Source: Microplitis mediator | Taxonomy: Eukaryota; Arthropoda; Insecta; Hymenoptera; Braconidae | DNA length: 64,000 bases | Direction of reading: 5' to 3' | Assembly (NCBI RefSeq): GCF_029852145.1 | Contig: NC_079974.1 | Location: 14,447,041 to 14,511,040, forward strand | In this document: piece after piece, positions 46,426 through 57,563 of the stretch | Position numbering within the stretch: the first letter of the stretch is position 1 | Layout of the letters: every line of letters starts with the position of its first letter | Position numbers and translations under genes: made by a program | Notes under the pieces: model-generated | Seen by the model: only the letters and a program-made list of their open reading frames with translations | Told to the model about the DNA's origin: nothing | Databases searched by the model: none

Positions 46426-49215
46426 TTAATTTATATTTGATTATTTATAGATCTAAAGATCTAAAATATAATAAAAATTACTATATATGGGTCTATATAG
46501 GTCAGGTCTAATCAGATCTAACCATGTATAGACCCATGTATAACTATATATGGGTATATACTATTATATATATTCCATATACAATCATATATAATTAGGC
46601 AAAATCATTTTGTCCCGGGATATAATTAGATCTAATTATATATAAGGCTATATATAATTATATATAGGTCTATATATAACCATATATATTCTATATATAA
46701 TCATATATAATTAGGCAAAATAATTTTTTTCCCGGTATAATTAGGTCTAATTATATATATGGCTATATATACTTATATATAGGTCTATATATACTTATAT
46801 ATATGGCTATATATACTTATATATAGGTCTATATATACTTATATATAGGTCTATATATAACCATATATATTCTATATATAATCATATATAATTAGGCAAA
46901 ATCATTTTTTCCCCGGTATAATTAGGTCTAATTATATATAAGGCTATATATACTTATATATAGGTCTATATATAACCATATATATTCTATATATAATCAT
47001 ATATAATTAGGCAAAATCATTTTTTTCCCGGTATAATTAGGTATAATTATATATAAGGCGATATATACTTATATTGTGACATTGAGATTGTCCGGTCCTC
47101 GGCGGATCCCACGCGTTAGATTAACTTTAGTTATTAATTCATTTTTTTTTGTTTCTGTAATTGATAATACTAATAATTAGGACCTGCGAGGCACACGGGA
47201 GTGATGGGAAGTCTCAGGTAAAGTAACGCGGCTATTAACAGGCTTCCAGCAACGATCCCCGAAGACTCTGGTAGGTGGAGATTAATTATTGTTAAGTTAA
47301 GTTAGCCATTAAGAATTAGTCATTAAGTAGCCAGACAAACTTCCATCTCGCTCACCGGAAGTGGACCACGATCATCGAGTGAGACAAGCCGCAATCAATC
47401 TCAGGAGACCCGCGGATAAGGCAAGGGGAAACTCGCAGCAAAACCAACGACCGTCCGCCTGTAAGCCACGAGCAGTTCGAGTTTCAAACGCGAGAGCACG
47501 CGCGCCATCAATCCGAGCCATGGACTCGAAGGTTCACTATGGAACAATTTATGGTACCGCTGGCGCCATCTCTGAGGCAGCAGCTGAACTGGGCAATAGA
47601 GTGGGGAGTCGCGTGTGAGATCCATGTGATCGGAGGTGTTGCAGCCATCTTTGCTGGATGCCTGTTGCGTATAACACGTGTTGTTGATACTTTTTACTGT
47701 GGATTATACCAGCTATTAAAGTACGGTTATTTCTTTATTAATTATTTGCAAATAAATTAATTTGAGTGCCGCGCCGGCGATATATTGTCGTATAGCAACA
47801 GCAATAAATATTCAAGTGCCGCGAAGGCAAGTTGTCTGTTAAAACAAAACAAAATAAATCAAAGGTGAGACAGAATCGTCGTCGAACCGCGTGTGTCTCG
47901 TAACTGACCTTGGGATTGTTCAATTGCCGCAGACGGGGAAGGAGTTATAAGGCCCTGCCGAGGAACACCGAGAGCTGGACAACAATCAACATCCCCTCGT
48001 CGACCGCCAAAAAGGGTGAGTGGAAGTTTGTACTGCGCTTATCGGTCATTTCAATACCCCGTATTTGTGGGGGTTGATTTTCTTTTTTTATTATCGATTA
48101 TTGTGATTATTATTTTTAATTTTTTTTTTGTTGACTGTGCATTTTGGTGAGTTGTGAAGCCAGAGTCCTCGAGTGTCGCGTGGTCGTCACGCGGGAATAT
48201 TCTTCGCGCATAAATTTTAGTTGTTTACCGCGAGTATTATATTATTTATTCCTGTTAGAATAAATCCGTCGGGAGTTTAATAATTTTTTTTGTTAAATAA
48301 AATAAGTCGCGATTCTTAGTTTATGTTATTATTTTTTTTTGTGCTCGAGGCTGGGACCACTGTTACGTTTATTAGATGTAAGATAAGTATCGTTAAAAAA
48401 AAAAAAACAAAGATGCTTGTAGTGCTTATTAGCTCTTGAAATTTTTTTTGGAAATTTACGCAAAAAATAAGAAAATATTTGAGATTCGTTGGGGTAATTT
48501 ACGGTCATAATAGTTATGTAAGAAGTCTTGAAGTGTTATTATTTTTGTAATTGCTATGAGTCAAAATTATGGATTGCATATTTTTTTTTGAGGTTTGTTG
48601 TTGTTGATTGTGTGCTACAATAATTTCGCGACTCGACAAATTAATTCAAGAAGTAAGAATAAGTTTGATCGAATTTCCGAGCCGGAATTGTAGTTGAATG
48701 CGTGTTCTATGACCAGTGTGCCGCGTGGTATGATTTTGTATGTGACTTTTACGGTGAATACGCGAAACGATGTAACAATTATACGGTTGAGGACTGCGTA
48801 TTTTGTTTATTAAAGTGCTTAACAAGTTTTTTTTTTCTACCATAAAATTGTTTTTTTTTTATTATTAAATAATTGCTCTGCCAGTAATAGCCGGTAAGAT
48901 ACCCAAACCCAACTCCTCCTGCCGTTCAGGAAGCTCGTTTTCCCTGAACCCTCCACACTAGTAAATTTCCGCGTCGTGAGTTTGGTAATTCTCTCCAAAA
49001 ATTACCTGGCGTCCAACGGGAACTGCAGGTAAGCCATAATTTAATTGCACAGAGAATTCTCGCTGGTTAGATTCCCAGCCGGGAATATCTTGTGACAATA
49101 TATAGGTCTATATATAACCATATATAATTATATATAATACCATATATAATTATATATATTCCATATATAATCATATATAATTATATATAATTAGGCAAAA
49201 TCATTTTTTCCCGGG
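45673..49215. mobile_element. TA-inserted MITE with amplified end units (CCCGGGAAAAAATG ends)
   Basis: Left end CCCGGGAAAAAATGATTTTG, right end the inverse, with TA on each side (45671-45672 and 49216-49217). The right part is a tandem series of 115-180-bp units, each ending CATTTTTTCCCGG and restarting TATAATTAGGTCTAATTA (borders near 46615, 46735, 46914 and 47028). Interrupted by the 47075-49097 element. Confidence 0.7.
47075..49097 (+). mobile_element. 2.0-kb solo-LTR-like insertion
   Basis: It begins TGTGACATTGAGATTG, ends ATCTTGTGACA and is flanked by ATAT on both sides (47071-47074 and 49098-49101), though the flank is AT repeat. TG...CA ends, higher GC, and no conserved ORF. Could be a BEL/Pao or other long solo LTR. 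The frame at 47361-47618 has no recognised domain. Confidence 0.5.
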
Positions 49216-49244
49216 TAATATTAAGGGGGGGGGGGGTAGGGTTT

Positions 49245-50352
49245 TTAAATTATTTAAAAAAAAATTTTTTTTTAATTTTTTATCTGAATGAACAATATGT
49301 CAAGAATATTGTGTACAAATTTGAAATCAATCCGAGTAAAACTAACGGAGTTACAGCGTTTCAAATGACCGGCCGGTATATCTGATTCTTATACCTGCCC
49401 GACCTGCCCCTACATACCCCTAGTAGAAATCAGCTGCAATTTTCTTTGTTCTTCCGAATGCCTTTCTCCGGCTGTGTGTCTTTCAAAGGATGTAAACTGA
49501 TGACTCAATATAAGTATAAAAATTCATCTTCTTTTATTGATAGTTTATTTCAAATTTTCACGAATAAAAACTTTAAATGGATTTTCCCGAAAACGTTATT
49601 TTTAAAGTCCGTGAACATCATAACTCAAAATGTACTGAACCGATCCTTTTGAAAATTTGAACATTACTTCTTCACATAAATCAACAGGTAACTACGAAGA
49701 GTTTTTTTTTTTTTTACATTTTTGCTATTTTTTAATAACAAATTAACCGCGATTTTTTGAGCTAAAATCGCGTTTTTCACTTCCAAGTGCTGAAAAAAAT
49801 CGAAAAAAAAAACTCTTCGTGGTTACCTCGAGAAATACATCAACTTCAAAATGCATATCAATTTTTTTTTTCCGATGATCCGGTAACGAGTTATGATGTT
49901 CACCGCAAAACGACTTTTTTTCGAGGCGCCTCCGGAGATTCAACGTCACCAGCTTATTAATCAATATTTTTCGTTGAAAATTTTTTCTGATATTCTTTAA
50001 AAGTTGTACAATGTTCAGTCACGAGCTTAGGCAATTTGAAAAGCTTCGTGCATTTCCGCTACGATCGGGAATAGCCGAACTCGCTACTGACTTGAGTGTC
50101 AGTATAGTGCCGGGTCACTCGCTATTTGGGCCCGACACATACAATTTCTTGCTCATGACCGTGCCAAGGCGGCATGAGAGCCCGCTACCAGCCGGCCAAT
50201 CAGAGAAATTGGCGGCTAATTATTTCCTGTTGGCGCGCTTTTAAGCCAATGGGAAAATTCGTTACTGCAGCCATGTTGCCGCGTCACCACCGAGCAGCCA
50301 CGAAGGAAGAAGACGCCGTCTCAATATCGAATCTACATCGTGCAGTCTTACT
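49245..50352. other. Left body of the TTAA element; no gene supported
   Basis: Mostly AT-rich with CTCTTCGTGGTTAC/GTAACTACGAAGAG inverted words near 49690 and 49815. From 50010 to 50350 GC content rises, with a CCAATGGGAAAA box near 50247. The 77-residue frame at 50011 has no recognised motif. Confidence 0.4.
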
Positions 50353-51290
50353 AACCACCACGCGTTGGAGTTCAACTCGAGACGTACTTACGAACGGATG
50401 TGTATTATTCAATCGGAGTAAAAACCCAGCCTGTATTAGTTTGTGCAAGCAATACAGAGAAAAGGCTTTAACGAGTTTAAAAATTAAAATAACTTCCAAT
50501 TAGTAATAATTAATTAATTAATAAAATCGATTAAACAAGTCAATAAAAGATAAACGTTAAAACAACGAATAACAGTGTAGAGAGGTTAAACCTCTGTAAA
50601 CGGAGCACGTGCTACGGGCCACGTGTCGCCAACACAGTAAACAACAAAAACATCTTAAGTTATTATAGTCAAGGCATTCAACAAAATAGACCGAATCATC
50701 CATAAGACGAAAGAGAAGTAAGAAGATATAAACTGGTCCAACAGGAGGATAAAAGCGAACTTTAAGGAGTTGGCAAACTCCAAAACAACAAGGAAAGGAA
50801 TTACACAGACACGAGACTCAATACACAGATCCTAATCATCATTCCCATCATTTAAGTAAGCCCTATAAATAGCCATTGAACAAATTTTGCTTATATGAAA
50901 ATTCATACTGTTTGCTTAATAGATTATCCGGCTTAGAGCTAATAACGCACGTTGCTTGTTAACGGCGCCATTAAGTTTGTATTTTTCTCTTCTTATTTTT
51001 TTTATAGTTTGCTTTGAATCCTAGCTTAAATAATAATATCCCGCTCTTGCTTATCACACAACAGATCAGTAGAGTTAGCTTAACTACTAGAACACAAATA
51101 AACAAATAAATCAACACAGCAATAAATAACTGAGGGAAAAAAAAAAAATTAATTGTAATAATTGTAATAACTCCGTCAAATATAAACTAATTATATACTA
51201 ATAAACATATATAGCTCCAGGCTAATAGATAAGACAATTCATATAGATTAAAATACAATCAAGCTACAGTAAATAAAGCACATTCCAAAC

Positions 51291-52655
51291 ATGGGAGATC
51301 AAAATTCAAATAAGAGGAAGGATCTGGACTCGCCTAAAAATAAAGAGGAAAGTAGGAATACCAAAACCAAGCTAGAGGACCTGAATGGTGTTAAAACACA
51401 CATCAAAGTGGTAGAGAATAACAGGTATGAAGAGAGGGACACAGGACCGTACGTGGTGTTTGTAGCAGATGAACGAGAGGGAGGTAACCTAGGTAATCTG
51501 CATATAATGGCAATGGGGAAAAAATTGGAGCAGTTTTACAAATCAATGATAAGTCTATCGCCTTTGGGAAAAGAAAAATATGAAGTTCTGTTTAGCAATT
51601 ACATCGAAGCAAATAAATTCATGGACAATATCAAGAAGGAGGTGTGCGAGCATTGGATAGCATATATACCAATCCAAACTTACTTCAGAGTAGGGGTCAT
51701 GAGAGGGGTTGACCCATCATTCAGTGAGGAGGAGATCAAGGCAGCACTGATATTTGAGGAAGACGAAGAAGTTCACCTAGTTAGAGTTCAACGTATGAAG
51801 AGAAGGGTTAGGGGACCAACTAAGCCCTCGGAGATGACAGGAAATCAGAGACCTCCACTTGTATTGGAGAACACTACAGCAATCAAGCTATTCTTCAGAA
51901 ATAAAACTCTACCGAACAGAGCCTCAATATACAGGGTTAGTAAACCGATTAATGAATATGTATCAAGACCTGTCATGTGTTACAGATGTCTATGCTTTGG
52001 CCATTTAAGAAGGGAGTGTAAAAGTACTCACAGTAAATGCCAAAGATGCGGATTAACAAACCATGAGACCAAGGATTGCACTAGCCTTACTCCAAAATGC
52101 CCAAATTGCGGACAAGCACACGAAGCCTTATCCAAAAGCTGCTCACAATGGCAAATTCAGCAGGAAATAATTAACTACAGCACCAAAAATAAAATTACTA
52201 GGAATGAAGCCAGGCAAGAACTGCAAACCTTTAGAAGGATTGGTAGAACAAGATTTAGTAGCACCAGGAGTGCAAATGAAATACTGTCACCAACATCCAA
52301 TGAAAGATCGGTATACTTTGATGGCGAGGCTGACACAATGATGGAGTACGTAGACCAGGAAATCGACCCAGGTAATGAAGAGGAGCAAGAACAAGTACCC
52401 ATAAAAATCCAAGGTGAGAAACCGGTCACAATATTTGCCAACCCTCTTAACGAACAAGAAATGAGGAGTTATATGGATGGAATGGTGGTACAAGTGGTTA
52501 AAACAGCGATGAAGAAGTACATGGAGAGATTAGTGGGTGGAATACTTGCTATTCCAGGCATCAGTCAATTTAGGGATGAAATTCAAGGTGTAGTAGCACA
52601 GATCGAGACGGAGGACTCGATACAGTCGTCCTCTCATCTACCATTGACCCAATAA
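51291..52655 (+). CDS. LINE ORF1 (gag-like RNA-binding protein)
   Basis: 454 residues, open throughout, ATG at 51291. A charged N-terminus is followed by a middle region with RVGVMRGVDPSFSEEEIKAA, resembling the non-canonical RRM-like block before knuckles in I/R1-group ORF1. Three CCHC knuckles follow: CYRCLCFGHLRREC (about residue 230), CQRCGLTNHETKDC (about 250) and CPNCGQAHEALSKSC (about 271). The C-terminus is acidic, then helical. It binds element RNA and forms the retrotransposition particle. ORF2 overlaps its end. Confidence 0.85.
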   Translation: MGDQNSNKRKDLDSPKNKEESRNTKTKLEDLNGVKTHIKVVENNRYEERDTGPYVVFVADEREGGNLGNLHIMAMGKKLEQFYKSMISLSPLGKEKYEVLFSNYIEANKFMDNIKKEVCEHWIAYIPIQTYFRVGVMRGVDPSFSEEEIKAALIFEEDEEVHLVRVQRMKRRVRGPTKPSEMTGNQRPPLVLENTTAIKLFFRNKTLPNRASIYRVSKPINEYVSRPVMCYRCLCFGHLRRECKSTHSKCQRCGLTNHETKDCTSLTPKCPNCGQAHEALSKSCSQWQIQQEIINYSTKNKITRNEARQELQTFRRIGRTRFSSTRSANEILSPTSNERSVYFDGEADTMMEYVDQEIDPGNEEEQEQVPIKIQGEKPVTIFANPLNEQEMRSYMDGMVVQVVKTAMKKYMERLVGGILAIPGISQFRDEIQGVVAQIETEDSIQSSSHLPLTQ

Positions 52656-52660
52656 AAAGA

Positions 52661-54629
52661 GATATAAACATCTGCCAGTGGAATATTAGGAGCCTCTGGC
52701 AGAGGTGGGACTCGATCCCTAATTTTCTATCAGAACACCGGATAGACATCCTATTATTGACAGAAACATGGTTGAACCCTAAACACCAAGTACAATTGAA
52801 AGGGTATAATGTGGTTAGAACTGACAGAACAACTGAAACCACTGGAGGAGGAGTTGCTTGCTTCATCCGTAAAGACATCCACTACAGCAAGTTAAATAAT
52901 TTAGCAATACACCGCAACCTGGAACACATAATAATTAGAATTGAAACTGGTGAAGAGGAGTACCATATAGCCAATTGCTATAGACCACCGGATGCTGCAT
53001 CATCGCTGAGTAGAATGCAGTGGATGAAGCTGACCGAGGAACTTCAGCAATTCAAAAATATTCTTGTGTGTGGGGACTTTAATGCACAGAGCCCTGACTG
53101 GGGAAGCTCTGTCGCGAACTACCAAGGCAAGCTGATGGAAGAGGCTCTGGAGGAATCCAACCTCATTATTTTAAACGATGGGAGTCCAACACGTATCACC
53201 AATACAATGAACAGAATCAGTGTACCGGACATTACATGCATAGACGGGCAACTAGTGGGCAAGAGCAATATGGGAAGCGACCACCTCCCGATATTGATAC
53301 AGGTCAGGAAGGCTAGGTTCCACAAAGATCAGAGAACCTGCAGATTCAATCTGAACGGAATGGACGAGACCAGCTTTGGAAAGTACGTAGTGGATAAGAT
53401 AGGGGAGATCACGGAAATAAACACAGCCAATTACGACAAATTTATCGAAATAATTAAAGAAGGAGTAGCAACAGCAAAGGAAAACAAGGAAGACAAAGAC
53501 AACATGAACGACAATACTCGCCAGATAACCAGCAATGAGAAACAAGGAAACAGCAGGAAGGCACCACCTCCAGCTAGATGGTGGAACTACGAGTGCAGTA
53601 GTAAGATCAAAAATAGAAGGAGTGCTGTACGTCGCTTTTTTCAGCACACAGGACACAGAACATACGAAGAAGCAATTAACGCGCACAAGGAATTTAAAAA
53701 AACCGCTAGGAAAGCTAAAAGACTAGCGTGGAAGACATTTTGTGACACAATCAACCCGTCTATGGATATCAACAAGATATGGGGAGTAGTTAAGGGGTTT
53801 AAAAGGAGGTTTGCACAAAGGCAGACCACGGAGACCTTTTCACCGGAGGACCCAGAAATCCAGGAGGTAATCGACAAACTCACCAGCACATCCCAAGTTT
53901 ACTCTGAGGACAGGGAAAGTGATCAGCAGGAGCCGTATCCAGAGACCAGGATTGAACCCTACTTATTGGGCCAGGATATCACAGAAGTTGAAATTAAAAC
54001 AGCAATAGACATGATGAAGAAAAAAAAATCGGCACCAGGTACGGATAACGTTAGTTATGAAATGGTTGGCAAGTTACCGATGACAGCAATCACTATGATG
54101 ACAAAATTCTTTAACAAATTTGTACAGGAAGCTCTAATCCCCAACAGCTAGAAGGAATACAGGGTATGTCTTATCCCGAAGCCATCTAAGGGATATAGAC
54201 CGATAGCGATGTCCAATTGTATGATGAAAATATTAGAAAGAATTATCAATGACAGAATCACATGGTGGGTTGAGGCTAACAACATCCTGCTCAACGAATT
54301 TTATGGATTTAGGAGGGAGAGATCGTGCATGGACAACTCAGCTACATTGATAACCGAAGCCAACTTAGCACTATTAAAAGAACAACACCTAGGTGCGTTA
54401 TACATAGATATCAAAGGTGCATATGACAATGTGGACATCGATACATTGCTCAAGGATTTAAGAGCACTGGGACTTACAGATCGCATAGTGACAGTCATAA
54501 AGAAACTACTCCATGAGAGAATCTTACATGTGGAATTCAACGGAAGCAGATTCAAGACGGCAAAGACCAGAAAGGGCCTTCCCCAAGGAAGTATACTGAG
54601 CCCGCTACTATTCAACCTATATATGATCA
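52661..54629 (+). pseudogene. LINE ORF2, endonuclease and first half of RT (one TAG)
   Basis: From INICQWNIRSLWQ at 52664, the APE-type endonuclease shows LLLTETWL, VCGDFNAQSPDWGS, VPDITCIDG and MGSDHLPI. RT begins near 54000: KSAPGTDNVSYEMV, then a TAG at 54149-54151 where Trp is expected before K-E-Y. KPSKGYRPIAMSN, ALYIDIKGAYDNVD (motif A) and RKGLPQGSILSPLLFNLYM (motif B) follow, and then the SINE-like insertion. The ORF2 frame is open upstream into the end of ORF1, so no initiation codon can be fixed. Confidence 0.85.
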
Positions 54630-55139
54630 ATTAATTAATTAATGTAACGGGACCTAAGTCCGCCTCCGCCGATCGGAAGCCGATACCTCACCCTTTTGGG
54701 CATACTCGCGTTGCGTGTGGTCCCTATCTTTGACACTACCATATATTATAAAAGCGAAATGTGAGCATAAGCTCACATTAACTTACCCATTAGGCATGCA
54801 TTGCATGTGGGTGTCTCACCAACAGCCACCACGAGACCGACCGTATTTGGACCCATACACTCCTCCCATCTCTGGTCGAAGCGGGGCTTGGAATGGATCC
54901 CCCATGGTACCAGACTTCAGCTTTGGTGAACTGCTTGCTTAGGTTTAGTGGTGGGGTGCGCAAGTTCTTCCCCAACCCATAAAGGCTACCTCCACTTAGG
55001 AATATAATCACCAAGATTTCAAACACGCCATTATAAACACATGCTCTCATCCATCACTCAGTGATCTCTAATCTGCGAGCTTTTTGTGGCCGCCATGATG
55101 TTTTGAGGCACAAAATGGCGGGGGTTACCCACTCGCCAT
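54630..55139 (-). mobile_element. 510-bp SINE-like retroposon with TTAA-repeat tail
   Basis: Flanked by CTATATATGATCA (54617-54629 and 55140-55152). On the minus strand its body is GC-rich and ends ...GTTACATTAATTAATTAATT, a tetranucleotide tail typical of SINEs and RTE-mobilised elements. No ORF of note. An inner TGAGCATAAGCTCACATTA hairpin lies near 54761. It sits inside the LINE RT, which reads through in frame when one target copy and the insert are skipped. Confidence 0.8.
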
Positions 55140-55145
55140 CTATAT

Positions 55146-56096
55146 ATGATCATGGTGAAGAAACAGCTGCATCCCTGGTGCAGCATGCTCTCATTTGCAG
55201 ACGACTATGTATTGTACATCACGCTAGAAGACCTACAGCTGATTAAAAGGATACTGCAGGAATCGTTAAATAAATTGGACTCATGGCTAAGAAGAAGAGG
55301 GTTGGAAATATCCCAGGAAAAGACGGTGCTCATGGTGTTTACCAACAAGAGGAAGCGAGAGGAAATCAAGCTAACACTACGGGGGAAAAACATAGAAGAA
55401 GTAGAGGAAACCAAGTTTCTGGGTATAACCATCAACAATAAGCTCAGATGGAACAGCCACGTTCAGAATATCAAGGACAGAGCCAAACAAAGTAATAATA
55501 TTATCAAGGCCGTGACAGGATGGAGGTGTGGGGCACACCCGACCACGGTCTTGCAAATATACAAGGGGTTAGTAAGGGCCACCACGGATTGGGGCCAAGT
55601 GTTCTACCAGGACACCACAGAAACAAACCTCATGAAGATTAAGAGAACCCAGTATGCGGCACTTAGAAAGGCTACGGGGAATTTAATAACCACCCCAATC
55701 AACACCCTGCTACATATAGCTGCGGAACCAGATCTGGAAAGCAGAGCCATGTATCTCACAAGGAGATTCTTGACGAGGACATTAGCAAGGAAGAACAACC
55801 AGATGGAAACTGCTCTGAAATATGCACATATTATTAGAAGAAACCTTATAATAAGGGGGAGAATTAAGAGGGGAAGGAGATACTACACCACAATTAGCAA
55901 AATTTGGGAGGCAGAACAGAACCTACTTGACAGAATCAAAAAACACGAATTACCAGCTATAGCTCAGGTGCACTATCACTCAAGATTCCACGAAGTAGAA
56001 GTTGACCTTGACACTGGAAAAACAGCTGAAAAACACCATAACCCTGGAATGAAGTGGGAACAGCTGCTGGAGGAAAAAATACTCGGGATTTACTGA
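55146..56096 (+). pseudogene. LINE ORF2, RT second half
   Basis: The same frame as the first half, starting with the catalytic box LSFADDYVLYI (about 55189-55221). Then ISQEKTVLMVF, TKFLGITINNKLRWNSHV and the thumb/connection region. It ends in a TGA at 56094-56096 by a frameshift just before RNase H. Confidence 0.85.
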
Positions 56097-56097
56097 G

Positions 56098-56961
56098 TTT
56101 TACACAGATGGCTCCAAAACACCGAACGGAGTAGCGGCGGTGGCAGTGTGTCCTGAAAGCAACTGGTCTGGAAGTACAGTGATGGACCAACTCAACCCAA
56201 TCGGAGCTGCTGAAATGCAAGCCATCAGAATGGCCATGAGAAAGATAGTTTAGGACGACATCCGAAGCGCACTAATATGTACCGATTTACAAATAACAAT
56301 TAGGAAACTAATGGGAGTAATTGATACGAAGAAAGAATTGACTGTAATGGAAGTCAAAGCAGAACTGTACAAGATCAAGGAGATGGGAATCAGAATAATA
56401 CTGGTTTGGACACCGGCACACAGAGGAATAGAGGGAAATGAGCAAGCGGACAGTCTGGCAAAAGCAGCGGCTAATAACGGGGAAGTAGAGGACAGAACAG
56501 GGAAGCTGGAGACTATCCACCTTAACGCAACATTCAGGGAGAAAATGGAGCGGGAAGCATATGAGAGTATGACTAAATATCCCAAGGGTAAGGCATATTT
56601 TGAGTATGTGGACAAATTCCAGCCCAAACCTTGGTTTCATGGCTTGGGTATTGGCAGGGAACAGATTGCGATAATCGACAGGCTTAGAAGCGGCCACACG
56701 CAAGCGAGGGCTCATCTCCTGAAAATGAATATTGTAGCGGATGCTGCATGTGAATGCGGGGAACCTGACCAAACTATCGAACACCTAATTTGAAACTGCA
56801 TGCTAGTTGATAAGAAAGAGCGGGATTATCCAATAAATAAAATAAGCAAAATTATCTGTTTTGTTTCAGATTGTGCGGTCCAGCCACTTATCCTATCATC
56901 ACCATACACAGTGGCTTACCTCATGTACCAGTTCATTAAAAAGACGAATCTAAGCATTTAA
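56098..56961 (+). pseudogene. LINE ORF2, RNase H and C-terminal knuckle (two stops)
   Basis: FYTDGSKTPNGVAAVAV, ALICTDLQ, LVWTPAHRGIEGNEQADSLA: the D-E-D-D RNase H set. TAG near 56251, and TGA at 56791-56793 in place of the Trp of I-W-N-C. Reading on, CECGEPDQTIEHLI and the Cys after the stop make a C-x-C-x7-H-x4-C knuckle, and the frame closes at 56959-56961. Confidence 0.8.
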
Positions 56962-57243
56962 ACCTAGCTCCATATTTGTAATAACATTCGTACCAAACTA
57001 ACAACCTACATAACACATCCACATAATCATTCAAACCTCTACCTATACATATACACACATACAAAGAACGAAATATAGCAAGTACCAACACAAACACTGA
57101 AACACACCAAACCAAGCAAGAAAAGTAGAAAAGTGAGAATCTACAGAAGCAGGAAATATACCTAAACACAATAGTAACTGGCACGTGGCCCAATTGGGAC
57201 GATAGCCAAAAGGAAAAAAAAAAAAAAAAAACCACCACGCGTT

Positions 57244-57551
57244 TTCAACCGCTTTACTTGTCGCATTCGCTATCGCTTATCTATCTTGTCGCATTCGCTA
57301 TCTAATGTTAATTCTCACCATATTTAACTGTATAAAGTGTAAATAAATAACCTAATTATTTATTGATAAAATCTGAGTAATTTTTAATTGTTAAAATTCC
57401 ATCACACCTAAACCAGATCCTTTTTGCGCATTCGCTCACTTTACATACAATAATATGTGATTAAGTTTAATGAAATTATATTACTCATCTCGCCGGGAAA
57501 AAATCACAAAAATATGCTTTTTTTCGCCTTTAAAACCCTACCCCCCCCCCC
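57244..57551. other. Right body of the TTAA element; no gene
   Basis: Contains TCGCATTCGCTATC repeated at 57260 and 57288. It ends AAAACCCTA-C11. Confidence 0.5.
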
Positions 57552-57563
57552 TTAAACCGGCAG

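Larger units (their letters stand above)
50367..57229 (+). mobile_element. Complete non-LTR retrotransposon (I/R1-like group) with 14-bp target duplications
   Basis: Flanked by AACCACCACGCGTT (50353-50366 and 57230-57243). 5' UTR of ~0.9 kb, ORF1 with three zinc knuckles, ORF2 with endonuclease, RT, RNase H and C-terminal knuckle, 3' UTR and a poly(A) at 57213-57229. Three stops, a frameshift and a SINE-like insertion inactivate ORF2. The two long target duplications are identical, so the insertion is not ancient. Confidence 0.9.
49225..57551 (+). mobile_element. TTAA-flanked element with poly-G/poly-C ends, carrying a nested LINE
   Basis: TTAA (49221-49224), then G12-TAGGGTTTT; at the other end AAAACCCTA-C11, then TTAA (57552-57555). 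TTAA duplication is the hallmark of piggyBac-type insertion; the mononucleotide ends are unusual. Without the LINE it is about 1.45 kb and has no transposase, so non-autonomous. Confidence 0.7.

Noticed and set aside
45673..47074. CRISPR-like array
   Set aside because: Units are long, AT-rich MITE ends without unique spacers, and the DNA is eukaryotic.
47361..47618. 85-residue Arg/Ala-rich frame
   Set aside because: It lies in a solo-LTR-like element with no recognised motif; GC-rich chance frame.
50011..50503. Frames of 77 and 109 residues in the TTAA element
   Set aside because: No motif. The second runs across the LINE insertion junction at 50366, so it cannot be an ancestral gene.
53252..53686. 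Antisense 144-residue frame in LINE ORF2
   Set aside because: Shadow of the endonuclease-RT frame.
54715..55246. Frames within the SINE-like insert (75, 86 and 61 residues)
   Set aside because: They cross the insert boundary or lack features; not conserved coding.
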